Both the position numbers and the translations under genes were made by a program. Below the pieces are notes generated by a model, which ran no database searches, was not told where the DNA came from, and worked only from the letters and a program-made list of their open reading frames with translations. A stretch of 64,000 nucleotides of DNA from NCBI RefSeq assembly GCF_000208745.1, contig NC_030853.1:20526058-20590057 (forward strand), written 5' to 3'. How positions within the stretch are numbered: the first letter of the stretch is position 1; each line of letters begins with the position of its first letter. Positions 1-11,760 of the stretch are shown here, piece by piece. Source of the DNA: Theobroma cacao (taxonomy: Eukaryota > Streptophyta > Magnoliopsida > Malvales > Malvaceae).

Positions 1-3000
1 AGTAAATTATGTCACAATTTTTTATTCGTACGTTTTTCTCACAATATATTATATTTCTTGATTACATTTGAATTAAGTTAGTGTAATTATCCGCTTTTCA
101 CATGTTAGTAATTATTTTAGCATATTTATGTAATTTAAGATAATTTTATATCAAACATTACAAGATTTTACATTTGTTATATATTTCATTTTTACTTATA
201 TTCACTTGTATATAAAGAAGTTTTAAGTTTTCTCCCATCTTTGTCGACGTAGTTGATGTAGATCATGGTGAGCTAGCTAGGGCAGTTCACTTTTGGTTAG
301 TCGTTAATGTCATGACAAGAGACCAAAGGGTGGAGGCACGTCCTCTCATGAGCCATCTCATTAGGTAAATTGTGTGGCTAGAGAAGGAATTGTTGTCCTT
401 AGTAGAAACCTGAAAACATGGTTCCAAGACTATGGACTGAGAATCATAGATTGGGGAAGGATTTAGTTAGAGGGCCACTTTCCAGACCGACCATTGTTCC
501 AAGGAAACGACCCCATGAGTTCTTGGGGCATTCAACTATTAAGGAGGCGAATTAGAGACGAAATTCCTGAAATAAACTTTGCAAAATACTTTTTGAGGAC
601 GAAATTACTTGAGTTTAAGAAATCTTTTTGAAAGTTGGTAGCACCTAGTTATTAATTAGTTGTGAGACAACAACAAAGCAAATTAATAATGCACGTGGAA
701 ATATGTACGGCTTGTATTTATGGGATTACACTTCTCTATTATATCTACAGATCCTTTAATTATGATCCCTTTTTATTGCAATGAAATATTTACTTTTTTA
801 TTACAATACAAAGGATTAATATTTACACACTTGATATCTAAATTATAGTAATTAAAATTATGGATTTGATACATAAAATTTGAAAATTCATAATAAGATG
901 CTCTAACTTTGCTTTTATTAAATAGTTTACACCTTCAAATTGGTGACATAGCAAAGAAAAATCAACCAATAAATTGTGTCACATGTCTAGAAAATGAAAC
1001 CTCATCTTTTCTTTTGAGTTTTTTTTTTTTTTCTGTTCTAATTTTTTATTTTTAAAATTAAAAAATAATTCTAAAAATTTTAAAAATAATTTGGAAATCT
1101 GGGAAATGAACATAAAACCAAAAAAAAAGGGAAAAAATGGAAAAGCTTAACGTGAGAGTTCAGTAAAAGCTTAGAAAGCTTACTCATGAATTGAACCCTA
1201 AAACACAAAAGAGAAAAAAAAAAAGAAAGGAAGAAAAGTCCAAAGCCCGAAAATTGAAGGAAATCAGACAACGCAACCCAAATCTTGACATGGAAATGGA
1301 GAATGGTCTTGGCCTGGGCCAAACCAACAGGCTCTTGGATGACACCCGGATTCCTTTGTTACGTGTCAGGCTAAGCCTGAACAATGATAATGAGTCTTTT
1401 AATAAAATATTTCTTAAATATTTTAACAGTATACCTTGTTTAAATCAACGGATCAAATCTGTCTTAAAAATAATGAAAAAATTAAAACTGTCTCAAATTA
1501 AGAAGGGTTTTTGGACATTTCATTGTACAAAAGGGGGTGCAACGATTGGACCCCTTTCTATTATGCCTAAGTCGTTAACAATTTTGTGCCGTATGTCAAA
1601 CAATTCAATGTCTTAATTTATTATATTTTGTCTTATCATAAGAATTTTCTTGTATTTGCAAGGCACGTGCTCCATGCTGGATCAGTAGATCTCAAACTTG
1701 GTCAAAGATTTATTACAACTGTGTTTACGACCAAGATTAATTAATTAATTAAAAAGTATGATCCGTACATATTAGGCTTCAAAAGATCTGATGCAAGACC
1801 AAAACATTGTTCGAAAAAGTCCAACAAATGATCATGAGGATCACCATTACGGATGCATATATATAAATAATATATATTATTTTGTATCCTTTTACTATTT
1901 GTTAATAGAAAATTTTGCATTAAAATACATAATTTTTTAACCTGCTCTACGTGAAAGGAACATGTGCGGCATGCTGCATGTGCACTGCCATTCTCCAAAC
2001 GTGGTATATGAGATTCAGCCTGCTCATCAATTTTGTTTATTTACTTACCTGCTCCATCATATAATTAGAATTGTACAGTTAATTACCCACAAAAAAACTA
2101 ATTCAAAGAGTAATTAACTAACTATTTTAGTGATTGAATTTCTATTATAACGAGTAGAGTACTATAATTCTTTTTTAGAAAGTAAAAATAAGAATTTTAT
2201 TACAGTTCAGACCAAAATCAGTGCTTACAAAAGCAAAAAACCGCACGAAAACCAAAAAAAAAAACTATGGTGAAGGGACTTTTTCTTGTTTTTTTTTTCA
2301 TTGCAGATCGTAGTAGAGTACTGCTACAATTACTAATTATTCATAAATGTGAAAATTCGTATGATATCTGAGAACCCTTTTCTTTTCTTTTTCTTTTTTG
2401 TGGTGTGTGGATAAGCACCAGTTGTGGAATACATGAAGAAAAATATAAGTTGTTTCTCATTCTCTAATTAAATTTGAGTCCCATCCCAATGAGGACTCTG
2501 GCACTGTTACTTATTGTTCCTTTTCAATAGATTGAATTGGATTTAGTAGGATGGGAATGTATAAGAGGAATATGCTTATAACTTATAATCCCAAAAGCAT
2601 TTCAAGCTCAAAACGTAAGTCATGTGAGTGGTGTGATTGTCACCTTCGAATGGGGTAAGCTTGAACCTTCTATGATAACTGAATAACAAAGTGTCACCAC
2701 ATTTACTACAAGATGTGATTTGAAATTTGTGACTCTCAAAAAAGGCCACATGTCTAAGAGCACTGGAAGTAATCCTCCACAAACATAAAGCTTCTTTTGT
2801 TAGTATGAATAGCAACTACAAGCTTTAATGGATATGGGAAGAGGAGAAACGACTCTTCGCTCTGCCAAAGGAAAGTTTAACAAAGAATCACGATATACAT
2901 GAGACAAAGCCAATCGTCCTTTGACAGACAGCATTTAACGTCAGGAAGGCCAAGCCACAAAGGATATGAAGGGGGCAGCATCCATGGCTCCACAAGCAAT

Positions 3001-3240
3001 TGTCATTGGAAGAATGGTAGTTGACACTTAAAGAAAAATTTAGTGTTACAGCAATCTGCGAATGTAGCCAGTGACAGACAAACCAGAACCGTCTAAAGTA
3101 CTAAACCAATATAGTTGGATGTGTTGGTAGGTGCTGGTTATTTTCAACCTTTAGTACACTACTTTTAAAATGGATACCCGACAGCCAGCCTAGCCCGCAA
3201 GACTAGTAGCTGTAAAATATGATGCCAACAGCTGTGAATA
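1..3240. other. Intergenic, AT-rich, with a possible decayed gypsy-type remnant
   Basis: I see no gene here. The stretch at about 240-640 is less AT-rich than its surroundings and contains phrases such as 'gaggacgaaatt' (about 595-607) that resemble the region after the polymerase gene of Ty3/gypsy elements, so it may be an old remnant; no reading frame survives. A T tract lies at 1018-1032. The short open frames at 1191-1616, 1741-1998 and 2576-2815 have no family features and biased composition, and I do not regard them as genes. The part from about 2800 to 3240 is probably upstream sequence of the PIN-LIKES gene. Confidence 0.4.
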
Positions 3241-3969
3241 TCTACCCTTTTCTTTCACTGTGAAACAATTAAATCATTGTTGTAAGAAACTCATCAACCT
3301 TAACATGCCACACATTCTTGTTATAGCCACTTTCCAATGTTTTCGGTTTCCTTTCTGTGCAGCCTCTAAGCTACCATGTCCGACTTCTCAACTCTTAAGC
3401 CAAGTTTGTTCCCATTTCTTCAATCAATGTTTCACCATTCTTTCAACTCTTTTCTGGTTTAAATCATCATTTTTATCTAATAAACCCCATTTTCTTTCAT
3501 GTTAATCGAGACATTTGGCACTTCATTGGCATAATTTGGTGGGCTTTGTGGGATCTAATTGAAGTTTCTTGGCAGTTTCCATCTTGCTGACTGGCTCTCT
3601 ATCTGGATCAGTTCCGATCTTGTCCGTCTTTTAAAAGAAATTATAGCTGATTGGTTTGGCTCACCATTTGCTTTTCCTTGTGTTTATCTGCATAGAGCTC
3701 TGAGATTTGAGTTTCAGTCTTGGAGTACTATGCATTTGGATTTACCGGTGAGACAGTGAACTTTGAGAGAGCTTTCCTCCCATGATCCAATTAAGACAAA
3801 AGAGTAAACAAACGATGTTTTAAATAGTTGTTCATGCTTAACTGATTGATATCTATAAGTTGATCCGTATTTTCTTGCCCTCTCTCACTGTCTTTCTTTT
3901 CATTGTGCAACTCAATCCTTGATTGTTTTTGCATTTGCAATAGAGCTTAATTGCACTATCTTACAGTAA
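3241..3969 (+). promoter_or_regulatory. Probable 5' leader of the PIN-LIKES gene with a leader intron
   Basis: The coding start at 3970 is directly preceded by a 3' splice site: a pyrimidine-rich stretch ending in 'cttacag' at 3966. A plausible donor is 'accg|gtgagac' at 3747/3748, giving a leader intron of about 219 bases. The two short open frames in this stretch (3260-3505 and 3559-3759) would then be untranslated leader. The splice sites are read directly; that they are used, and where transcription starts, is inferred. Confidence 0.4.
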
Positions 3970-5319
3970 ATGATGGAGCCTCTACTTGCCATTTTGAATA
4001 GGGACTTGAAATCAACAGAATGTGTAGTTGAAGCAGTTTTGCCTGTATTGAAACTCCTTTCTATAGCTCTAATTGGGCTTCTTCTTTCCCACCCAAAAAT
4101 CCAAATGATTCCAAGACCTACTCTTAAGCTTCTTAGCAAGCTTATTTTTGTTCTATTCTGGCCTTGTTTGATATTCACTCACCTTGGTCCAGTCATTAGT
4201 GTGAAGAAATTCATTCAATGGTGGTTTATTCCAGTGAATGTTGTCATTAGTACAGCCATTGGTTGCGTACTTGGGTTATTAGTGGCATTAATATGCAGGC
4301 CACCGCCTGAATTCTTTCGTTTCACGGTGATCACGACTGCTTTCGGAAACACGGGAAACATTCCTCTTGCGGTTGTTTCATCAGTGTGCCACAATGAAGA
4401 CAACCCTTTTGGCGATACATGCTATGATGGAATTGCATATGCATCATTCTCCCAATGGGTTTCTGTTGTTCTTGTTTACACTCTTGTTTATCACATGATG
4501 GAGCCACCGATGGAGTTCTATGCGGTTGTCGAGGAAGGAGGTACTGAGATTGAGGAATTGCCAAGAAATGATATCAGTACTCCACTTCTTCATGAAGCTG
4601 AGTGGCCTGGAATTGAGGACAGAGAAACCGAACACTGCAAAACACCCTTCATAGCAAGGCTTTTTAATAGCATCTCTGGTGTATCTCAGTCTGATATTCC
4701 GGATGTTGAAACTACACAAGAGGAAAGTCCAAGTACCAAGTCAAATAGGTGTTTGGCTGAGCCTAAGGTAGTTAAAAAGATTAGAATTGTTGCAGAACGT
4801 ACGCCGATCCATCATATTCTTCAGCCTCCTTTGGTTGCCACTGTATTAGCTATTCTTCTTGGGATCATTCCAAAAGTAAAAACCATAGTTTTTGGTTCTG
4901 ATGCTCCTCTAGACTTCATCACAGACAGCATGGCCATGATTTCTGAGGCAATGGTACCTGCAGTTATGCTTGTTCTTGGAGGAATGCTCAGGGAAGGACC
5001 AAATGAATCTAGACTTGGGATTCGAACTACCATTGGCATCATTGTTGCAAGGCTTTTGATACTTCCGTTGGCTGGGATTGGGGTAGTCTATTTGGCTGAC
5101 AGATGGAATTTTTTGATCTCTGACAATTCATTGTACAGATTTGTGCTTTTGCTGCAATACACAACACCGAGTGCCATATTGTTAGGAGCAATGGCGAGCT
5201 TGAGAGGTTATGCAGTTAGGGAAGCTTCTGCTCTTCTGTTTTGGCAGCATGTGTTTGCTCTGCTCTCTCTTTCATTGTATATATATGTCTACTTGAAGTG
5301 GCTGGCTTCTTTCCTCTAA
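3970..5319 (+). CDS. PIN-LIKES (PILS) auxin efflux carrier family protein, PILS2-like
   Basis: A 449-residue intronless frame of the auxin efflux carrier family (Mem_trans). PILS proteins are known as endoplasmic-reticulum carriers that retain auxin in the ER and lower its nuclear signalling. Residues 1-170 hold the first block of hydrophobic helices, starting with LPVLKLLSIALIGLLL and including the conserved FGNTGNIPLAVVSSVC segment. Residues about 175-275 form a hydrophilic loop rich in Glu and Ser. Residues about 280-449 hold the second helix block with AERTPIHHILQPPLVAT, the LVLGGMLREGP segment and LLQYTTPSAILLGAMASLRG. The length fits PILS proteins (about 400-460 residues) and the short loop excludes long canonical PIN proteins. 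The first ATG at 3970 is followed by a second ATG, which is an alternative start. Assignment to the PILS2 branch rather than another PILS is from memory of the family and is less certain than the family call. Confidence 0.93.
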   Translation: MMEPLLAILNRDLKSTECVVEAVLPVLKLLSIALIGLLLSHPKIQMIPRPTLKLLSKLIFVLFWPCLIFTHLGPVISVKKFIQWWFIPVNVVISTAIGCVLGLLVALICRPPPEFFRFTVITTAFGNTGNIPLAVVSSVCHNEDNPFGDTCYDGIAYASFSQWVSVVLVYTLVYHMMEPPMEFYAVVEEGGTEIEELPRNDISTPLLHEAEWPGIEDRETEHCKTPFIARLFNSISGVSQSDIPDVETTQEESPSTKSNRCLAEPKVVKKIRIVAERTPIHHILQPPLVATVLAILLGIIPKVKTIVFGSDAPLDFITDSMAMISEAMVPAVMLVLGGMLREGPNESRLGIRTTIGIIVARLLILPLAGIGVVYLADRWNFLISDNSLYRFVLLLQYTTPSAILLGAMASLRGYAVREASALLFWQHVFALLSLSLYIYVYLKWLASFL

Positions 5320-7770
5320 GGTTCGTTCAAACATTTTTTATTTCAGGTTTTCTTTTTTTGACATGATTGGCACCAATTGACTTGCCCTTTTCAGATTCAG
5401 ATTGCCCCATCATCTAATTGCAGTTCACAAATCAATCACTTTTCTTTGTTATGTAGATAAAATGTTATGTTAACCAGTTGAAATTGATGTCCTTTTGATT
5501 CTTCTCCTTAATTCTCAGGCCAAACATCAAACTTTAAACCACGATTAAGTTACTGGAAATCTGAACTTGAACTGAAAGTGAGAACCGATCAGTGAAGTTT
5601 TCAACATTTGATAAGCTGCAGGAAACTGTAAAGTCTAGGCACATCTATGCAACAGGAAACAGAAAATATCAACGAGTGTTGCCTTATTTAATCTGAGGGA
5701 TTTGTGAAATGGATTTTAGTCACGTTTGCCACATATGCAAGGAGTTAAGATGAACTGCAAACTGCACATGAAGCAAGTTTGTTTTTCTGCAAACTATTCC
5801 TAATGGATTCTTAACTTTCACTTAACAAGAGAGACAATGCTGTTTTACTATATCTGACAATCTGTTCTCTTTTATTCAGCAAGCTGAAGATTGTTTTGCC
5901 ATACAGATCCAGTGCAGGCTAGATATTAATGATTCAGCAATGAGATTCTGAGGTAGAAACGATGTTACAGCTGCAAAACTTCTTTGGCACGGGTGATCTC
6001 TACTATAGCCTTATCAGCATCGAGCAGCAGGTGAAGTTTTTGTGTCAAAAATCTATAAAAGAATGATTATTTTTAAAACGTCTTGTGGGATTCATATTCT
6101 TTCAAATTCATTCCAATATGTTCCTCCTTGCATAATCTCCCAAACATCTGTTCTTGAATGGCAGATATATACATGAGAGTAGGATGTCGTGTAGTTTATA
6201 CAATCTGTAGACTGAAATGTCAATAATCCTCGTGGCATCTGCAGCATTCTATGTATCTACTATCTCTTCATTTTTAAGCTCTATTCGGTACAATTTTTTC
6301 CAATTTAAATTGGAATGCATGCATTACAGAAACATGTAAAGTAATACAATATTAATTCATTTCACTTGAATATATGAAAAATAAATTTCAATAACAATTA
6401 AAAGAATGTAATCAACTTCATGTTCCCCCAAACCATTGTGCCTGGCAGATATAAGAACCAGAATGGGGGCTATCAAGGCGTGGATGGGGCATTTAGATGG
6501 GCTGGCACATGCCCTATTTAGAGATATGACGTGCCAACTTGACCTAAATTCTTTTTTCCATCTTATTTTTTTTATCTTAAAAAAATAAAAGTAACCTTAA
6601 CTTTTGTTAAGATATATTTTTTTTTAAATTGAGAAAGAAAATTCGAACTCTATTTTTAATTAAATTTTTTAATATGAAGTATTTGTGTTTGGCCTTTGTT
6701 AATTGATACTTATTACTTATAGGGATAATTCTGAGTTTTTCATTAAAGGAAGAGTTAATGATACACATTTATATTTGTTTTGTCATTTTGCTTTCTCTTG
6801 ATTATGTAGCATCAGTGTAATATTTTGAGAGAAATCCAAGTTAATCACTGAATTTCTAATTATATCAGGATTAATTACATTAAACGTTTATACCTGATCC
6901 TATATGGCTAAATTATTCTTTTATTAGTTAGTGCAATCTTTTTTTTATCCCTCTTCTCCACTTATTCAATTTATTTTCTTGTGGACCTAATTACAAGTTG
7001 GGCCTCTATTTGTGTAAAACAAATTAAAAAATTACAACACTATATGTAACTTAAACTATATAAAAGAAGGAATGTAACTTTTTCATGTTACATAATCGCA
7101 TCCTCTCATTTTTCAAATTTGGAATTTTAATTTTTTTTATTTGAAAAAAATATCTCATATTCTGACAATAATTATTCTACGTATCATACACCAAGAAGCA
7201 TATAAAACACAAATATTCTCACGTGGTTTAAGTATTAGATGTAAATGTAATTATTAAGATTTATATAAAAATTAAAGTCAATTACATTAATAACTTGAGT
7301 TTAAGTTTTTAAGCTCAAATGATTTAGATTTGAAAATTAAATTGTTGGATTAGTGGTGTTTGAACTCAAATTATTGCATTTATACGAATGAAATTCATCA
7401 TCTCCATTTGTGAATAACAAAATAATTTTTTTTTTTGTATAAAAAACATAATAACTAAGGTTTAAAGATAATATATCAAATTTCGAAAGATCAAAAAGCA
7501 CATCCATTGGAAAGTAGAATAATTGTAATGAAATTATAGGTCATGAATTTTAAAATCATCTGGAGTAATTAACAAAAAGTTACGGCACTATCAAATAAAA
7601 ATATATTTTTTATTTACTCGAAAGTAGAATAATAATAATGAAATTATAGTTTCTAGAGTTAATGAACTTTTTAAATCACTTGGAGCAATTTACGGAAAAA
7701 AAATCAACATAGCTATCAAATAAAAACATATTTTCTTATAAATAAAAAAACAAAGTTAAATACAAGAAAA
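5320..7770. other. 3' flank of the PIN-LIKES gene and AT-rich intergenic sequence
   Basis: The stop codon is followed at once by 'ag|gttcg', and an acceptor-like 'ttctcag' ends at 5519, so the 3' untranslated region may be spliced. A short stretch at 5962-6030 starts with ATG, stays open and ends in 'cagcag|gtgaag'; it could be a non-coding exon, but nothing shows that it is. From about 6300 on the sequence is very AT-rich. About 7505-7618 and 7619-7738 are two diverged tandem copies of a ~115-base unit containing 'gaaagtagaataat' and 'atcaaataaaaa'. Confidence 0.4.
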
Positions 7771-8395
7771 TACAGTAAAATCTCTAGAAATTAATATCTT
7801 TGGAATCATAAAAATTTATTAATTAATTGAGATATTATTTAATCAATAAATAATAATTTATTAATTTATATATTAATAATAAAATTTAATTTATCAATGT
7901 ATGTTTTTTTTTTCTAAAACATTGAACGTAATAAATGTATTATATATTGTAATTATACGAATATTACCAAATTATCGAATTATAAATTATGATTATTTGT
8001 GACAACTAAATTATTGAGAATATAATGGGAAATAACAAAAAAAAATGAAGTTGAAGACGATAGTTCTGTACTGGAGTCTATATCGTGCAAAGATGCATTT
8101 AAAGCAACAATCACATTGTAAAACTTTCTCTTGCAATATGAGAACACTACATAAGAACTTCTTAATGCACTAAGAAAATATAAAAGATGAGATCTAAAGA
8201 GACATCAATTTCAAGAAGAAACAAGTAACATTAGAGTCATATTTTACAAAAACCTCATAAGTGAGTCATGTATATATATAATTTTGATGTATAAGGAGAT
8301 TATTAATTTATATATTAAGTGGGACCTATGTATGTTTTAAAAAATGTATTATCTTATAAATTTATCGAGTATTAATTTATAGAGATTTTACTGTA
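7771..8395. mobile_element. Small inverted-repeat DNA element (MITE-like), 625 bp
   Basis: The left end reads tacagtaaaatctct and the right end reads agagattttactgta, which are inverted copies; the similarity continues inward into a 'taattta' rich stretch. There is no coding capacity. The outer TA on both sides could be the target duplication. A diverged relative is found at about 62093-62860. The superfamily is not clear to me; a TA duplication would point to Tc1/mariner-like elements, but the TIR does not match the usual plant mariner ends. Confidence 0.65.
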
Positions 8396-8917
8396 CCATG
8401 AAACAAATGAGCATGTAATTCATTTTATAAAAGATTAATTACACAAGAAGTTTTGTCTACCGGGTAAGCCTTAATTGTACATATGATTAATTAAGATATT
8501 ATTCTTAAATAATAAAAGGGAACTATTAATAAGTGTCTAGAGGTACCAATAAAGGTGACATTTATTAAAAAATTATATTTAATGTATTGTTTCTCTTGAC
8601 TTTGATAAAATTAATTTATTAAATAAAAAAATTTTCTAAAAAGATAATTGGTTAAATATCCAAATAAATCTCTAAATTATACTAAAAAAGTCAATTAAGT
8701 CCCTATACTTTTATATCATTCAATTAAGTCTTTGAATTTTATTTTATTGGGTCAAATAAGTCATTCTCACTAACTATTGATTAACTTCCATAAGTCAATA
8801 ACATAATTGGTACTTTTATGCCATGTTATACGTTACATGGCATCTTGACGTGTCATTTTTATGATATCAATGCCATATGGCAGATGACGCGACAATAACA
8901 TTTATCATTTAGGAATT
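8396..8917. other. Intergenic, with a dispersed plant repeat
   Basis: No gene. From about 8650 the phrases 'aattaagtccctatac' and 'catggcatcttgacgtgtca' are typical of a repeat class dispersed in plant genomes. Similar phrasing recurs in the palindrome at 56040-58010, so these are probably members of one broad family. Confidence 0.35.
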
Positions 8918-9563
8918 AACTAAATGCTCAATTTGGGATCAAAACTTTTGAATTTTTGTTAATTTAGGGTTAAACGTTTCAATTGTAACAATTAAAGGTT
9001 AAACGTTTTCAATTCTTTACAATTAAGGGTTAAGGTGAGAGGTGTCTGGTGTGTATAAGACAAGCACATGACGTGAACACTAACTTTGAAGGGTAAAATA
9101 TGGAATGGTAGTTTTATCATAAAGTTTTTTATGTCAAATAAAAACAGTTCAAATTATAGCGTGACGTGTAACAACTTTTTTATCATGGCATGTAACAATT
9201 AAATTTTTTAAAATAGTGTGTAACAACTAAATTTTCAACATGACGTGTAACAAGTACATTTTTCAATATGGTATATAACAACTAAATCTTCAAAATAGCA
9301 TGTAACAACTAAATTTTCAATATGACGTATAACAATTACATTTTTCAACATGACGTGTAACAATTAAATTTTTAACATGATATGTAACAACTATATTTTC
9401 AATGCGATTTTTTATTGTGTGTGATATATGCTCCATCCACTTGTCAACTTAGTCCTTAATTGTAAAGAATCGAAACATTTGACTCTTAATTGTTACAATT
9501 GAAATATTTGGCCCTTAATTGAAAAAGTGCCCAAAGGTTTAGCCTTGATTTGAGCATTTAGCC
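8918..9563. mobile_element. Non-autonomous Mutator-like element with internal minisatellite
   Basis: The ends are inverted copies of each other over about 120 bases: the left begins aactaaatgctcaa and the complement of the right begins ggctaaatgctcaa. Both contain 'tttcaattgtaacaatta' and 'attctttacaattaag' in the same order. The element is flanked by tttaggaatt (8908-8917) and tttagaaatt (9564-9573), a 10-base target duplication with one mismatch. A long TIR with a 9-11 base duplication is the signature of Mutator-like elements. No coding sequence; the middle is a tandem array. Confidence 0.78.
9155..9410. repeat. Tandem array of ~28-bp units inside the small Mutator-like element
   Basis: About nine imperfect copies of a unit resembling 'gacgtgtaacaactaaatttttcaac' follow each other, varying in length by a few bases. 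All keep 'gtaacaa' or 'ataacaa' followed by an A/T-rich tail. The array lies wholly between the terminal inverted repeats. Confidence 0.8.
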
Positions 9564-9573
9564 TTTAGAAATT

Positions 9574-10440
9574 GGATTATTACTTTTCTTTTTACCATAC
9601 CACCTATCCAAAAATAATTGAGTGAAGAATTTAAAAAAAAATTAAAAAATTAAACAAAAATAAACCAAGTCTTCATTATCATCTTATTCGGTCCTTAACC
9701 TTAGTTTAGGATTTTTATAAAAAATTTACTAAATTATCAAGAAGACAAAAACGCAAGTCTCTAACATTGTGGTTGCTTTGCTGCAATTTTTTTTGACTCT
9801 TCAATATTAGTTTAACAGATAAAGAGAAGGAAAATAAGATGTTAGATAATAACCTAGAAGAGACTTATTAACAAAAAAACACATTAACATAGACCCCCTA
9901 ACAAAGAAATTTTAATTAAATGAAATGTATTCAATAATTAATTAGTAGTAACAACTTGGAAAGAACAAAGGAGAAAAAATGTAATACAAAAAATAAAATC
10001 CATCAAACCCAAATAAAAAAAAGACTAAACTAATAATGATGAAGGGCCTTCGGCTGTTTATGGATAAACTACCTTCACATATCAAACAATAAACCTTTCA
10101 CTTTCCAAAACCCAAGATGGAAATGGAAAAGAAATGTGAAATTGAGAAACTTTGGGTTGGTTTAAAGTCACATAAAGAATACAATCCAACCCATCACCAA
10201 GGGTTAAAAAAAGTAACTTTTTAATGAAGAAGATAAGAGAAAAAACAAAGCTTGAGGAGGGATTGCTGAAATTTGACATTAATTGTCATTAATTTTGTAG
10301 CAATCATCCCACTTAACTAGCAATTAATTTCTTCATATATAATATGAGAGTCTTCTGAAAAAAGGAAAGTGACAGCACATGCATTAATTATGCGTATTAA
10401 GTACGTATTAACTCAACTTTAATGACAGAACCAAAGTTAT
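9574..10440. other. Intergenic sequence upstream of the lipid-transfer gene
   Basis: AT-rich sequence without a supported gene. The small minus-strand frame at 10082-10279 is hydrophobic and Phe-rich without family features. The promoter of the downstream gene should lie in the last few hundred bases. Confidence 0.4.
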
Positions 10441-10443
10441 CCC

Positions 10444-10451
10444 TATAAATA
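10444..10451 (+). promoter_or_regulatory. TATA box of the lipid-transfer protein gene
   Basis: TATAAATA lies 110 bases before the ATG at 10554, so transcription would start near 10475 and give an 80-base leader. The element is a near-perfect plant TATA box at a sensible distance; the start site itself is inferred. Confidence 0.7.
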
Positions 10452-10553
10452 AGTTCCAAGTAGCAAAGGCCAAACACAAAGAGCTCCTAGGAATATAACA
10501 ATCAAGCATCTATCTCTCTTATTCTCTTGCTGCAAGAATCACCAAAAGAAATA

Positions 10554-11032
10554 ATGGACAAGAAAGTCATGGGTTTTCCTTGGTCTATTGGTCTTGGGGT
10601 TGTGGGTTTAGTGATTTTGGTTGCAACTGCATACGCTGTGGATGCAATGACATGCCAGCAGGCCATAACCACATTGATGCCTTGCCAGCCTTTCTTGACG
10701 GGCGCAGCACCCGCACCCACAGTTCCTTGCTGCTTAGCTGTGAGTAATGTGAACACTGCGGCCACCACCACTCAAGCACGCAGGGACCTGTGTGAATGTT
10801 TCGAGAAGGCTGCCCCAGGTTTCGGGGTTAAACCTGAGAAAGCTAAGCAACTTCCCCAGTTGTGTGGCGTTACAGTCCCCGTGCCCATTGATCCCACCAT
10901 CAACTGCAAAGAGTAATTCATATTCCATCTTTGCTTGATTTCATTAAATTTTCAATGAATTTAATTATATCCTTTTGATTTGAATATAGTCTTGCTGATC
11001 ATTTTCTTTCTTTGCCAAGCAGCATCCAGTAA
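10554..11032 (+). CDS. Type 1 non-specific lipid-transfer protein, two exons (10554-10912, 11023-11032)
   Basis: A secreted small protein of the nsLTP family, which binds lipids in an alpha-helical cavity and acts in the cell wall and cuticle. The ATG at 10554 is preferred over an upstream non-ATG extension because it gives MDKKVMG followed by a hydrophobic signal peptide (SIGLGVVGLVILVATAYA). The mature part has the eight-cysteine pattern C-x9-C-x14-CC-x19-CxC-x21-C-x13-C, within the type 1 spacing. The unspliced frame ends at 10916 inside the intron. A GT donor at 10913 and the acceptor 'gccaagcag' ending at 11022 join GA to C-ATC-CAG-TAA, so the protein ends NCKDIQ, about 122 residues in all. 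An intron just before the stop codon is a hallmark of this family, and this supports the small second exon. The exact lipid and tissue are unknown. Confidence 0.92.
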
Positions 11033-11212
11033 GCTATGAAATGGAATTATGCCGCTGCCACCAAGAATAAAAGCATGAAGAGCAGCAAAATTCCTTCAAA
11101 AGAAAACAATCTCTTATGTAGTAGAAGACTTTAATTCTCTTTTAGTATGTTTGAAGAAGAAGTTTATGAATAGAAATGTTTCATCCTTTCTTCAAAATTT
11201 CATCATATCTCT

Positions 11213-11744
11213 TTTTTTGGAGATCATCAGCTGTAGTAAAAATTTCATTGCTGATCAAGGCAGGGTTACAAAAGAGCAGCTTGCATGATCAAAAAGGCCG
11301 CAGACAAACAAAAAATGGTGGCTGCGGGAAGAAGACCACAACACCACTTAATTGGTGGTAGCGTGATGGCCTTGTAGTTAAAAGCAACAACAAGGAAATG
11401 ATTCCCTGTACAAAAATTCTATACAATAGCTACACACTATACATGAAAGCTAACCATATTCAACAACAACTACAAAATACACTATCCACATCAGAGACGC
11501 CACAATAATTACTGGCAGAGAAAAGACCCAAAGAAGCAACACGGACTGGTTATTAAGTCAAGAAAGGTTCAAGCATGAAATCAGCCATGACAGACCAGAT
11601 AAACCAAATTAAGAAACATCCCTGCATAAGAGATAGCAAACACAGCCATCACCATCAATCAACCAGAACCCACGTTACCGTTTATAGGAGCACCACCACT
11701 AAGATGCGCTAATTTTCGCAGATATATTCACTATCGTTTTATTT
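11213..11744 (-). mobile_element. Poly(A)-tailed retroposed sequence, possibly the 3' end of a cellular transcript
   Basis: On the minus strand this ~530-base segment ends in a short A run (T run 11213-11218 on +) and is bounded by a 16-base direct repeat with one mismatch: atttcatcatatctct (11197-11212) and attttatcatatctct (11745-11760). A long target duplication plus a terminal A tract is the mark of LINE-machinery insertion. Near its 5' end a minus frame ends in LSGGAPINGNVGSG-stop, and another ends NDSEYICEN-stop, so it may contain the last codons and the 3' untranslated region of some gene. I cannot identify the parent, and it could also be an unfamiliar SINE or LINE tail. Confidence 0.6.
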
Positions 11745-11760
11745 ATTTTATCATATCTCT

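Noticed and set aside
1191..1616. 141-codon open frame on +
   Set aside because: Lys/Arg-rich start from an A-rich tract and no domain; no splice or family support.
3260..3759. Two short open frames before the PIN-LIKES start
   Set aside because: They lie in the probable spliced leader and have no protein family features.
5962..6033. ATG-started open stretch ending at a donor-like site after the PIN-LIKES gene
   Set aside because: Too short, no partner exon found and no recognisable peptide; at most a non-coding exon.
10502..10928. Three minus-strand frames over the lipid-transfer gene
   Set aside because: Shadows of the eight-cysteine coding frame on the other strand.
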